Positions 9,687 to 18,734 of a stretch of DNA of 64,000 nucleotides are shown one piece after another (position 1 is the stretch's first letter; every line of letters begins with the position of its first letter). The DNA is from an uncultured Cytophagales bacterium (GTDB lineage: Bacteria > Bacteroidota > Bacteroidia > Cytophagales > Cyclobacteriaceae), in contig CAJXNP010000004.1 of assembly GCA_913057175.1 (NCBI GenBank), positions 1-64,000 on the forward strand, in the 5' to 3' direction. Made by a program: the position numbers and the translations under genes. The notes under the pieces were generated by a model, which made no database searches, had not been told where the DNA came from, and saw only the letters and a list, made by a program, of their open reading frames with translations.

Positions 9687-10304
9687 TTATTTACTGGCAG
9701 TTGAATCTGTTTTTTCCGTAATTTTTAGTTTGTGTTCCTGATTTAGTCCATTTATCACTTCATTGGTGATGTCCAGACTATCACTGGCAAAAAGAACACC
9801 GCTGCCTCGAGTGTATGTCAAAACTAATTGCAACTGGTTATCAGTTCCATAGTCTTTCAGGTAATCTGTCAGTTTTGTGTAGAGCTGATCAGTCATTTTT
9901 GCCTCTTCCTGCATAAGTTCCTGTCTCAGAGTCTGTTCGTATTGTCTTAGGTTAAGTTCTTTTTTTTGCAGATCTTCCTGAACAGCCATGGCCTGATTTC
10001 TTGTCATGTTACCAGCAGTATTCTGAAAATTCACGAATTCCTGTTGCAAACCATTTGCTCTGTTCTGGAGATTGGTTTCAGCCTTTTTCTGCTTCGCTTC
10101 AAATTCATCTGAAAGCTCCTTAAAAAAATCATAGTTTTGTAAAACGCTGTCGGTATTTACATAGGCGATAGCCAGGTCATCCAGATCGACTACTTTTGCT
10201 TCTTTTTCTGCAACTGTCTCCGCTTTATTCGAAAAATGTAGCACATACAATATTGCTACTGCAATGATCAAAATGATATTTAAAACAATGGATAAATTTT
10301 TCAT
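9687..10304 (-). CDS. OmpH/Skp-like periplasmic chaperone
   Basis: 205 residues with an N-terminal hydrophobic segment (residues 4-23) that may be an uncleaved anchor or signal peptide. The mature part starts with the Skp-type IAYVNTDSVLQNY strand, then a long charged coiled coil (about residues 65-150, LSDEFEAKQKK and onward), and ends with a strand pair around YTRGSGVLFASDSLDIT. This is the OmpH/Skp layout: a trimeric chaperone with coiled-coil arms that carries unfolded outer-membrane proteins through the periplasm. The last 15 residues are Lys/Thr/Ser rich. It follows the rhomboid gene by 53 bases in the same direction. Confidence 0.85.
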   Translation of the reverse strand: MKNLSIVLNIILIIAVAILYVLHFSNKAETVAEKEAKVVDLDDLAIAYVNTDSVLQNYDFFKELSDEFEAKQKKAETNLQNRANGLQQEFVNFQNTAGNMTRNQAMAVQEDLQKKELNLRQYEQTLRQELMQEEAKMTDQLYTKLTDYLKDYGTDNQLQLVLTYTRGSGVLFASDSLDITNEVINGLNQEHKLKITEKTDSTASK

Positions 10305-10357
10305 ATTAAATAATTTTAGGGTGCAAAGATAAAGAATCAGAGCAAAGTAAAAATGTG

Positions 10358-11071
10358 TTAATTGTTTTTATTCTCGGCTTTCTTACTTTCCTTGTAATGA
10401 TAAATAAATGTCATTTTCTCTGCCGATGTGCTTGAAAGTGAAGCGTCTTCCACATTTTCTATTTCAGGGGAGGTTTGCGCTTTTAACCTGTTTCTGAAGA
10501 AAAGAGCAATTAGAACTCCTGAAACAGCTCCCAATAAGTGGGATTCCCAGGACACATTTTGTGCAACAAATTCGGGAGAAATACCATAAAACATTCCGCC
10601 ATAAAGAAATAATACAATTAGGGAAATTGCGATGAGTTGAATGTTTTTGCTTAACAATCCACTCAGTAGTAAAAATGAGGCTAATCCATAAATAACACCG
10701 CTAGCCCCAATGTGATAAGCTTCGCGGGCAAATGCCCAAACCCAAATGCCGGTAGTAAGGTAGATCCAGATAAAAACTTCCCATGCTACATTTTTATAAA
10801 AGTAAAAGAGCAGGAGAGTAAAGGAAATGTATGGGAGGGTATTTGATAGAAGGTGAATAAAATCTGCATGAATGAAAGGTGAAACAATTATTCCAACACT
10901 TCCTGTTAATGTTCGTGGATAAATTCCGTATGGTCCAAAATCCATATTTGAGGACCATTCCAGCAATTTGATGAACCACATAAAGAATGTCGATGTCAGA
11001 CTGAAAAATACGGCCTGTCTGAAGATGTGAAAGTCAAAACCTTCCTGATTATGTTCAAACTCTTTAAACAA
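10358..11071 (-). CDS. Rhomboid-family intramembrane serine protease
   Basis: 237 residues, about six membrane helices. Rhomboid hallmarks are visible: HLLSN (His73, Asn77) in the second helix, catalytic Ser124 in GASG and catalytic His178 in the WESHLLG helix, giving the Ser-His dyad. A cytosolic tail of about 45 charged residues follows the last helix. The family cleaves membrane-spanning substrates; the target is unknown. Its start codon is 4 bases after the stop of the histone-deacetylase-like gene, so the two are almost certainly translationally coupled. Confidence 0.9.
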   Translation of the reverse strand: MFKEFEHNQEGFDFHIFRQAVFFSLTSTFFMWFIKLLEWSSNMDFGPYGIYPRTLTGSVGIIVSPFIHADFIHLLSNTLPYISFTLLLFYFYKNVAWEVFIWIYLTTGIWVWAFAREAYHIGASGVIYGLASFLLLSGLLSKNIQLIAISLIVLFLYGGMFYGISPEFVAQNVSWESHLLGAVSGVLIALFFRNRLKAQTSPEIENVEDASLSSTSAEKMTFIYHYKESKKAENKNN

Positions 11072-11075
11072 TGAA

Positions 11076-11978
11076 TTAGAAGAAAATTTCCTGGCTTAGC
11101 CTGAAAGTGTTGGCATGAGCCTCAACAATGTCTCTGATACTATGTGAATACCCACCTCCCATATTAATCATAATGGGTATGTTATTTTCATGGCAAGTAC
11201 TAATTACCATGCGATCTCTTTCTTTGCAGCCAACCGGTGAAACGTCTAGTCTACCCAATTTATCATTTTTTAAGATATCAACCCCGGCCTGATAGAAAAT
11301 AAACTCAGGCTGGAATGATTGAATAACGGATTTTAAGTTCCAATCTAGTAAATCCAGGTATTCCTTATCGTCTGCATGATCTTTTAACGGGACATCAAGG
11401 TCAGATTTTTGTTTTTTAAGGGGAAAGTTCTTTTCACCATGCATGGAAAATGTAAATACCCTGTGGTCATTATTAAATATTTCTGCTGTACCATCCCCTT
11501 GATGCACATCCAGATCAACTACTAATATTTTTTGAATTTCAGTGTGATTCAATAAATAATTAGCTGCGATTGCAATATCATTTAATAAACAGAATCCTTC
11601 GCCTTTATAGGAATATGCATGGTGTGTCCCTCCGGCAACATTGATTGATATTCTATTTTGCAAGGCAAATAATGAACAATCTATCGAACCCTGAACAATC
11701 GTTCTTTCCCTCATGACCAGCTCTTCGGAATAAGGAAATCCCGTATTTCGTTCTTCCCTTTTTGAAAGGGTCCCATTTTTTAATTTCTCCCAATACTCCC
11801 GGGTATGCGAGGACAGTATATCTTGTTCCTGAATCAGGATTGGGGAAAATAAGTTTTCATCATTAATAGTTCCTTCATAAATCAATTGCTCAGGAATGAG
11901 ATTGTATTTGATCATCGGAAATCTATGTCCAGTGGGCAATGAATGGCAATAAAGTTCGTTCCAGGCTATTTTGAGCAT
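11076..11978 (-). CDS. Histone-deacetylase-superfamily zinc hydrolase
   Basis: 300 residues covering the whole arginase/deacetylase fold of this family. Active-site features: paired His119-His120 in GGTHHAY, zinc-binding aspartate and histidine in DLDVHQGDG (Asp157, His159) and the glycine-rich MINMGGGYS loop near the end. Bacterial members remove acetyl groups from acetoin-type substrates, polyamines or protein lysines; specificity cannot be told. No signal peptide, so cytoplasmic. It precedes the rhomboid gene by 4 bases in an operon and lies downstream of the transketolase terminator at 12021-12054. Confidence 0.87.
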   Translation of the reverse strand: MLKIAWNELYCHSLPTGHRFPMIKYNLIPEQLIYEGTINDENLFSPILIQEQDILSSHTREYWEKLKNGTLSKREERNTGFPYSEELVMRERTIVQGSIDCSLFALQNRISINVAGGTHHAYSYKGEGFCLLNDIAIAANYLLNHTEIQKILVVDLDVHQGDGTAEIFNNDHRVFTFSMHGEKNFPLKKQKSDLDVPLKDHADDKEYLDLLDWNLKSVIQSFQPEFIFYQAGVDILKNDKLGRLDVSPVGCKERDRMVISTCHENNIPIMINMGGGYSHSIRDIVEAHANTFRLSQEIFF

Positions 11979-12020
11979 ACCTGTAAAATCGAATTTTAAT
12001 GGGAATTGTTATAAAAATAA

Positions 12021-12054
12021 AAAAGGTTGTCCGGCGAAATGCAGACAACCTTTT
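12021..12054 (-). terminator. Intrinsic terminator of transketolase
   Basis: An 11-bp perfect stem, AAAAGGTTGTC (12021-12031) against GACAACCTTTT (12044-12054), with a 12-base loop. Read on the - strand it is followed by a T-rich tail. It starts 18 bases after the transketolase stop. Confidence 0.85.
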
Positions 12055-12071
12055 ACATATTTTTTTAATAA

Positions 12072-14129
12072 TTAAGCTACTATTTCTTCATATTCATCCA
12101 GATACTGAAGAACCTTGTTGAATACATTGTCTGCAGTATATCCGAATTTTTCATCGAGTACTTTCGCCGGAGCGGAGTACCCAAAATGCTCAAGGCCAAT
12201 TACTTTGCCAAAAGGACCAACTAACTTTTCAAGTGTCAACGGAAGTCCAGCAGTTAATCCGAAAACAGGCACTTTGTCAGGAATAACTTCTTTTTGATAT
12301 TCCTTAGATTGATTTCTGAATAAGCCTTCGGAAGGAGCGGATACCACTCTTACTTTTAGACCTTTTTCAGATTCCAATTTCAATGCTCCATCGTAAAGAG
12401 TGGAAACTTCAGATCCATTTCCAACAAGAACTACATCAGGCTTCGCATCCGTATCCTTCACAATGTAGGCTCCTTTATACGAACCCAACGCATCATTGTA
12501 CCTTGTCGACCCAGCTTTAGCCGGAAGGTCTTTGATGTTTTGTCTGGACAGTAATAAGGCAGTTGGGGTCTTGGTGTTTTCTACTGCCATTTTCCATGCA
12601 ATGGATGTTTCAATTGCATCTGCCGGACGTAAAACCAGCATGCTGTTTTCTCCCTTGTGGTTTTTCAGAGTTTCCAACAGCCTTATTTGAGCTTCCTGCT
12701 CAATCGGTTGGTGAGTCGGTCCATCTTCACCTACTCTAAAGGCATCGTGTGTCCAGACATATTTCACCGGAAGCTCCATTAATGCCGCTAACCTTACAGT
12801 TGGCTTCATGAAATCAGAAAACACGAAAAAAGTCCCACATACAGGGATAATTCCTCCATGTAGCGCCATGCCATTCGCTAAGGCGCCCATGGTTAGTTCG
12901 GATACGCCAGCCTGTAAAAATGCCCCAGTAAAATCATCTTTTTTAAATGATGTGGTTTTCTTCAAGAATCCATCTGTTTTGTCGCTATTGGATAAATCTG
13001 CAGATGATACGATCATGTTTTCTACCTTATCGGCAAAAACTGAAAGAATTGTACCTGAGGCAGCGCGTGTCGCAATGTTTTCTTTTTGGGCGATTTCCTG
13101 AAAATTAATTTCAGGGATATTACCTGACTGGAATAATTTCCATTTGGCTGCTAATTCTTGGTTGGTTTTTTCCCATTCTTTTTGTTCGGCTTTTTTCTTC
13201 GCAGCGTATTCGGATTTTTGTTTTTTTATTTCTTCCCAATATTCCTTTACATCATTGAATATCTGAAAAGGGTTTTCAGGATCCCCACCAAGGTTTTTGA
13301 TTGTATTTTCAAAGGAAGCTCCTGCAGCGCTCAGGGGCATACCATGAGTAGAAACTTTTCTTTCGAAACTTTCACCTCCATCGGTAATAGCTCCTTTACC
13401 CATGGTTGTTTTTCCGATGATCAAAAAAGGTTTTTCGCTTTGTTTATTGGCCTTTGCTAATGCGCCTCTGATCTGGTCGATATCATTGCCATCAATTGTG
13501 TCTACCTCCCAACCCCAGGCTTCATATTTTTTTGCTGTGTCTTCCAGAGAGACATCATCCGTAACGGAGGAAAGCTGAATATCATTTGAATCGTAAAACA
13601 TAATCAAATTACCAAGACCAAGAAAACCAGCAGTTCTTCCCGCTCCCTGTGATATTTCTTCCTGTATTCCTCCGTCAGAGATGTAGGTATATATTTTGTG
13701 GGACATCCACTTTCCAAACCTGTGCTCCAGAAACTTTTCGGCAATTGCTGCACCTACCGCAAAAGCATGCCCTTGACCTAATGGTCCGGAAGTGTTTTCA
13801 ACACCTCGCTCCACATCAACTTCAGGATGGCCAGGCGTAACACTTCCCCATTGCCTGAAATTAGAAAGGTCATCCATCGAAAAAGTGCCAACAAACGATA
13901 AGATAGAGTACAACATGGGCGACATGTGTCCCGGATCAAGGAAAAATCGATCCCGGTTTTGCCAGGTCATGTCATTCGGATCAAAATTCAGAAATTCCGA
14001 ATATAGGACTTGTATAAAATCAGCTCCACCCATTGCGCCTCCAGGGTGACCTGAATTTGCTTTTTCTGGCATGGCCGCTGATAATATTCTAATGTTGTCT
14101 GCTGCTCTTTTTACGATAGAATTGTTCAT
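12072..14129 (-). CDS. tkt: Transketolase
   Basis: 685 residues from the ATG at 14129. ThDP-binding N-terminal domain: SGHPGGAMGGADF, DPGHMSPMLYS, TSGPLGQGHA and the SDGGIQEEISQGAGRTAG block that replaces the more usual GDGDLMEG; then the pyrimidine domain with THDAFRVGEDGPTHQPIEQ, and the C-terminal domain. It moves two-carbon ketol units in the pentose phosphate pathway, in the cytoplasm. A TTG-led start 27 bases upstream (14156) is rejected because that TTG is part of the promoter -7 box at 14154-14161. The segment around residues 315-350 (KKQKSEYAAKKKAEQKEWEK) is unusually Lys-rich. Single gene with its own promoter and terminator. Confidence 0.93.
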   Translation of the reverse strand: MNNSIVKRAADNIRILSAAMPEKANSGHPGGAMGGADFIQVLYSEFLNFDPNDMTWQNRDRFFLDPGHMSPMLYSILSFVGTFSMDDLSNFRQWGSVTPGHPEVDVERGVENTSGPLGQGHAFAVGAAIAEKFLEHRFGKWMSHKIYTYISDGGIQEEISQGAGRTAGFLGLGNLIMFYDSNDIQLSSVTDDVSLEDTAKKYEAWGWEVDTIDGNDIDQIRGALAKANKQSEKPFLIIGKTTMGKGAITDGGESFERKVSTHGMPLSAAGASFENTIKNLGGDPENPFQIFNDVKEYWEEIKKQKSEYAAKKKAEQKEWEKTNQELAAKWKLFQSGNIPEINFQEIAQKENIATRAASGTILSVFADKVENMIVSSADLSNSDKTDGFLKKTTSFKKDDFTGAFLQAGVSELTMGALANGMALHGGIIPVCGTFFVFSDFMKPTVRLAALMELPVKYVWTHDAFRVGEDGPTHQPIEQEAQIRLLETLKNHKGENSMLVLRPADAIETSIAWKMAVENTKTPTALLLSRQNIKDLPAKAGSTRYNDALGSYKGAYIVKDTDAKPDVVLVGNGSEVSTLYDGALKLESEKGLKVRVVSAPSEGLFRNQSKEYQKEVIPDKVPVFGLTAGLPLTLEKLVGPFGKVIGLEHFGYSAPAKVLDEKFGYTADNVFNKVLQYLDEYEEIVA

Positions 14130-14153
14130 GATTAATTGTTTATGTAATTGGTG

Positions 14154-14161
14154 CAAATATA
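14154..14161 (-). promoter_or_regulatory. Bacteroidota -7 promoter box of transketolase
   Basis: On the - strand the sequence is TATATTTG, matching the Bacteroidota -7 consensus TAnnTTTG, 24 bases before the ATG. No strong -33 TTG is seen at the usual distance. Confidence 0.6.
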
Positions 14162-14316
14162 AAAGTAGTTGGATATAGTTTCTACTTAACTTTGATGTTC
14201 GATAATCAGTAAAATTTGTTCAAATCTTAATAAATAGTGAATAATTGTAGCCCAATTAAACATGGTACAGATACCATCCTTTTTCAGGGGCTGATTTTGT
14301 TTAGTATTTTTAGTAC

Positions 14317-16356
14317 ATGAAAAAGTTACTGCAATATTCGCTAATCATTGTCATAATAGCCAGTTCATGCATAAAATTATATGGACAAAATATTCAATGG
14401 GCTTCAGAATTAGTTTTTCAGTATAATTCTTTCAAAGCAACCGGCGGATGGTCAGGAGAAAAGATATTGGGAGAACCGGATGCATATCCTTATGGTAGTT
14501 TAAATGAAAATGCTCTCCGTTTGTTGGAGGAAAAAGGTTATGGTACGGTCACACTCGGATTTGAAAATGGGAAGAAAGTAGCTGAAGTTGTCATCGCAGA
14601 AAGTTTTGCTCCAGGGCGTGTTTCAAAAGTTGTAGCGTTCGATGAAGCTGGTACGGAATTCATTATTTATGAACAGGAAGCTCAGGACCTTGGTATTTAT
14701 TCCCGTTTATTGACAATTCCATTAGATGATGTGGAAATAATTATCAAAAAACTTACCCTTCATGTTAATTGCCTGAATGCGGGTGGATGGAGTCAAATTG
14801 ATGCAGTTGGGTTAAGCGATTCAAGGTTGTCCGAGGAACAAAAACAAGCTATTACAAAGAGCGATAAAACTATCATTGAAGAAGAAATTAGCTTTTCCGC
14901 TACACGAGAAAAACTGAGCGGGTTCATCAATACAGAATACCAGGAGATCAAGCCAGTTATTTCACCTGATGGCCGCACATTATATTTTGCCAGGCAGGAT
15001 TACCCATCCAATATTGGAGGTAAGCGTGATCCACAGGATATTTATTTTTCGGATTTGGTAAATGAAAAATGGAGGTTGGCTCAAAACATTGGAGCTCCGT
15101 TAAATGATAAAGAGCCTAATGGTATATGCTCTATATCTCCAGATGGGAATACGATGCTGGTAATCAATTCTTATGGTGAAGATGGATCTGTGAAAGGAAA
15201 AGGGGTGTCTGTTTCTTATAGATTAGGGAATGGATGGACCCAACCTGTAAGCTTAAGTATCAGTGGCTTTGAAAATAAAAGTCAATACCAGGATTTTTAT
15301 TTATCGAATAGTAGCACTTACTTATTAATGGCAATACAAATGCCTGATTCTCATGGAGACCAGGATTTGTATATCAGTTTTAGAAATCCTGATGGTACAT
15401 TCAGCACGCCAAAAAATCTAGGGGTGACAATAAATACTTCAGAGGTGGAATATGCGCCTTTTCTTGCATCTGACAACAAAACATTGTATTTCTCATCGGA
15501 TGGCCATGGAGGAGTCGGAGGCTCTGATATTTTTTATACTAAGCGATTGGATGAGAGCTGGACACGATGGACAACACCAGTTAACATTGGTGATGAGATA
15601 AACTCGGCGGCATGGGATGGATATTATACTGTGACGGCAAAAGGAGATTTTGCATATTTTATCTCTGATACAGAAGATGGAACAGGAACTAACATTTATC
15701 GAATAGAAATGCGGAAGGAATTGAAGCCTGATCCGGTTGTTCTAATAACGGGCAGGGTTCTGGATCGGAAGACCAACCGACCGATTGAAGCAGAAATTGA
15801 TTATCAGAGTCTGAACAATGATAGCGAAGTTGGAATGGCAAAATCTAATGCTGGTGATGGTGAGTATAAAATTGTGCTTCCTGCAGGGAATACCTACGGA
15901 TTTATGGCAAAGGCCAGGGGTTATATTTCGATGTTTGAAAATACCGATTTCAGTAATCTGACTGAATACAAAGAGATCGAGAAAAATTTGTATTTAATTC
16001 CGATCGAGGTGGGACAAGTTGTTCAGTTAAACAATTTGTTTTTTGTACAGAGCGAGTCTGAATTTATGCCGGAATCTGAGGCTGAGTTGGATAAGTTGTA
16101 TGAAATGATGACGGAAAACCCATCAATGAGAATTGAGCTAAAAGGCCATACAGATAATCAGGGATACTATAAATCAAACATGAAACTCTCACAGGAAAGA
16201 GCTGAGGCCGTTATGAATTACCTGATAGAAAAGGGAATATCCAAGAAGCGGGTCGTTGCCCAGGGATATGGCCCCACTCAACCCTTATACAGCAATAGTG
16301 ACCCTGAAAAAAGAGCACTTAACCGAAGAGTGGAGGTGGAGATACTGGAATTGTAA
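14317..16356 (+). CDS. PD40-OmpA family envelope protein (first tandem copy)
   Basis: 679 residues. N-terminal signal sequence (residues 1-23, cleavage probably before Gln-Asn); a discoidin-like jelly-roll domain (about 25-165, ILGEPDAYPYG to QIDAVGL); PD40/WD40-like propeller strands (ISPDGRTLYFARQ, ISPDGNTMLVINS, DNKTLYFSSDGHGG); a carboxypeptidase-regulatory-like beta domain (about 475-560); and a C-terminal OmpA domain (from about 570, with GHTDNQG and NRRVEVEI) that binds peptidoglycan. The PD40, regulatory-like and OmpA order resembles the T9SS component PorE of Porphyromonas, though the N-terminal domain differs. Likely periplasmic or outer-membrane associated. It is followed by a full-length paralogue. 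Confidence 0.85.
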   Translation: MKKLLQYSLIIVIIASSCIKLYGQNIQWASELVFQYNSFKATGGWSGEKILGEPDAYPYGSLNENALRLLEEKGYGTVTLGFENGKKVAEVVIAESFAPGRVSKVVAFDEAGTEFIIYEQEAQDLGIYSRLLTIPLDDVEIIIKKLTLHVNCLNAGGWSQIDAVGLSDSRLSEEQKQAITKSDKTIIEEEISFSATREKLSGFINTEYQEIKPVISPDGRTLYFARQDYPSNIGGKRDPQDIYFSDLVNEKWRLAQNIGAPLNDKEPNGICSISPDGNTMLVINSYGEDGSVKGKGVSVSYRLGNGWTQPVSLSISGFENKSQYQDFYLSNSSTYLLMAIQMPDSHGDQDLYISFRNPDGTFSTPKNLGVTINTSEVEYAPFLASDNKTLYFSSDGHGGVGGSDIFYTKRLDESWTRWTTPVNIGDEINSAAWDGYYTVTAKGDFAYFISDTEDGTGTNIYRIEMRKELKPDPVVLITGRVLDRKTNRPIEAEIDYQSLNNDSEVGMAKSNAGDGEYKIVLPAGNTYGFMAKARGYISMFENTDFSNLTEYKEIEKNLYLIPIEVGQVVQLNNLFFVQSESEFMPESEAELDKLYEMMTENPSMRIELKGHTDNQGYYKSNMKLSQERAEAVMNYLIEKGISKKRVVAQGYGPTQPLYSNSDPEKRALNRRVEVEILEL

Positions 16357-16546
16357 GACTCTAAAATTTGCTAATTTTTTAACAATTTGACGAATTTATC
16401 AGCTTGTCAGTAATTATTGCTAAATAAAATTTTAAAATTAATATTTGCATAAATACTTATTCTGCTATATTTTCACGCGAATTTTTGAAATTCTGCCATA
16501 ACCTCATGAGTCAAATTTTTTAGAAGACTACCAAAAAAACCTAACC

Positions 16547-18607
16547 ATGATACGTATTTACCACTTACCGGTATTCCTACTGGTATTAATGTTTACCGCT
16601 AAAAATTTGAACGCTCAAAAGATCCATTGGGCAGATCACCTGATTTTTCAACATAACCAGTACAGTGAGACAGAGTATTCCGGAAAGGAAATTCTTGGTC
16701 CTCCTAACGCCCAACCTTATGGTAAGCTAAGTAAACATGCTTTTCGCCTAAACGATCAGCAAGCTTATGGTACGGTTTCGGTTGGCTATAAGGAACCTAT
16801 TCACGTAAGCCAGATTATCATCATTGAAAATTTTCTTCCGAATCACGTAGAGAAAGTCATTTTGAAAGATACTGAAGGGAATGAACACCTGATTCATGAA
16901 CCAAGAAATATTCCTTCGACACTTCCGGCAAGGGTACTTAATATCAATATTGAAAAAACACCTTACAAAGTTGAAGCGGTAACAATTCATTTGAATACCT
17001 ATGAAAATAATGGCTGGGCACAGATTGATGCGATCGGAATATTGGGTATTCAACATCGGGAAATGGAATTGGCTGCACTCATTGACACGCAAAATTTTGA
17101 TTACAATGAAATAATTCGCTTTGCGGGAATGAAGGAAAAGCTTGGGAAAAATATCAATTCAAGTTGCGGTGAGGCTCGCCCGGTAATATCACCGGATGGA
17201 AGAACATTGTATTTCGTAAGAAAATTTAATAGTCATAATATTGGAGGAAAAACAGACGATCAGGATATCTACTATTCAAATTTTATCAATGGAAGGTGGA
17301 CCATTGCTCAAAATATTGGGTGGCCGTTAAACGATCAATATCCAAATGGCATATGCTCCATTTCTCCGGATGGCAACACAATTTGGGTGTTAAATTCCTA
17401 TAACCTCGAAAGCGGGATTATCGAAGATGGCATTTCTGTTTCTCATAAGTCAGAGGATGGTAGATGGTCACAACCAACCGGATTGAAGATTGAAAATTTT
17501 CACAACAAGAATGACTTCCAGGATTATTCAGTATCTGCATCTGGTCAGATTTTGTTGATGGCTATCGAAACAGATGAAAGTGTTGGAGAGCAGGATATTT
17601 ATGTGAGCTTCAAAAAAGATGATGACACCTGGACAGAACCGCAAAACCTGGGTCACGTCATTAATACCGAATATGTGGAATACAGTCCAACGCTTTCTGC
17701 GGATGAAAGGATCTTGTTTTTTACTTCAAATGGACATAGTAAAAGTGTTAACGGAGATATCTATTATTCTCAGAGGCTGGATGATTCCTGGCTGAACTGG
17801 ACAGTCCCAAATAACATTGGACTAGAAGTAAACACACCTGGCCTGGATTCATATTTTAGCATGTCACCAAATAATGAATATGCTTATTTTGTTTCATCGG
17901 AAAATGTTGATCAGGATGAGGAATTTGAAATTTCCGATCTTGATGTTTACAGGATTCCTGTTAATATCGAACCAGTTCCTGGAAAGATTATTAGCCTTTC
18001 AGGTAAGATATATGATCGGACCAATAATAAATCCATTTATGCCAATATCACCCTGGAAGCTTCAAAAGGGGTAGGATATCAGGGCTTTACAGCCTCAAAT
18101 GTCAAGACGGGAGATTATACGCTAAAAATTTCCAAAGAAGCCAACTATCTGATAAATGTCGAGTCGGAGGGATACCTGACATATAGTGATTCGGTTTATC
18201 TTTCTAATGAAGAAGACCTGAACAATCTTGTATTTCACGTTGCAATGGAGCCTGTTACGAAGGGGCATGTGTTTTCACTTAACCAACTTTATTTTAATCA
18301 AAGCAGCGCCAATTTATTGCCGGAATCCAAACAGGAATTGGAAAAAATGTATCGTTTGATGGTTAATAACGAGACGCTGAAAATTAAACTTGGAGGCCAT
18401 ACAGATAATCAGGGCTATAAGTCTGCTAATACTAAATTATCAAAAGTTAGAGCCGAAACCGTTAGGGATTACCTGGTTGGTAAAGGAATTGATAAAAAGC
18501 GGATCAAAGCTGTTGGTTATGGCTCCAGCCAGCCTATTGTTCCAAATGACTCAAAGGAAAATCGAGCAAGGAACAGGAGAGTGGAAGTTGAAATCTTAGA
18601 TATTTAA
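16547..18607 (+). CDS. PD40-OmpA family envelope protein (second tandem copy)
   Basis: 686 residues, colinear with the gene upstream over its whole length: signal peptide (about 1-23), discoidin-like domain (ILGPPNAQPYG to QIDAIGI), PD40 strands (ISPDGRTLYFVRK, ISPDGNTIWVLNS, ADERILFFTSNGHS), regulatory-like beta domain and C-terminal OmpA domain (GHTDNQG, NRRVEVEILDI). The two copies clearly arose by duplication but have diverged widely at the nucleotide level, so it is old and both are probably kept under selection. Compared with the first copy, GHGGVGGSDIF is changed to GHSKSVNGDIY in the third propeller strand. A 190-base gap without a clear terminator separates them. Confidence 0.85.
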   Translation: MIRIYHLPVFLLVLMFTAKNLNAQKIHWADHLIFQHNQYSETEYSGKEILGPPNAQPYGKLSKHAFRLNDQQAYGTVSVGYKEPIHVSQIIIIENFLPNHVEKVILKDTEGNEHLIHEPRNIPSTLPARVLNINIEKTPYKVEAVTIHLNTYENNGWAQIDAIGILGIQHREMELAALIDTQNFDYNEIIRFAGMKEKLGKNINSSCGEARPVISPDGRTLYFVRKFNSHNIGGKTDDQDIYYSNFINGRWTIAQNIGWPLNDQYPNGICSISPDGNTIWVLNSYNLESGIIEDGISVSHKSEDGRWSQPTGLKIENFHNKNDFQDYSVSASGQILLMAIETDESVGEQDIYVSFKKDDDTWTEPQNLGHVINTEYVEYSPTLSADERILFFTSNGHSKSVNGDIYYSQRLDDSWLNWTVPNNIGLEVNTPGLDSYFSMSPNNEYAYFVSSENVDQDEEFEISDLDVYRIPVNIEPVPGKIISLSGKIYDRTNNKSIYANITLEASKGVGYQGFTASNVKTGDYTLKISKEANYLINVESEGYLTYSDSVYLSNEEDLNNLVFHVAMEPVTKGHVFSLNQLYFNQSSANLLPESKQELEKMYRLMVNNETLKIKLGGHTDNQGYKSANTKLSKVRAETVRDYLVGKGIDKKRIKAVGYGSSQPIVPNDSKENRARNRRVEVEILDI

Positions 18608-18734
18608 GCTTCTTTTAGGTTTACAGAACTGGGTATCGCAATTATTATGTTTTGAACTTTTTTAGATAAACATTTCCTGAAATTACGCTGAAATTGTTAA
18701 CCTTGCCGTCAAATAAATTGAATTCAGCGTATTT

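Noticed and set aside
14130-14156. N-terminal extension of transketolase from a TTG at 14156
   Set aside because: The TTG lies in the -7 promoter box TATATTTG; the ATG at 14129 gives a normal length.
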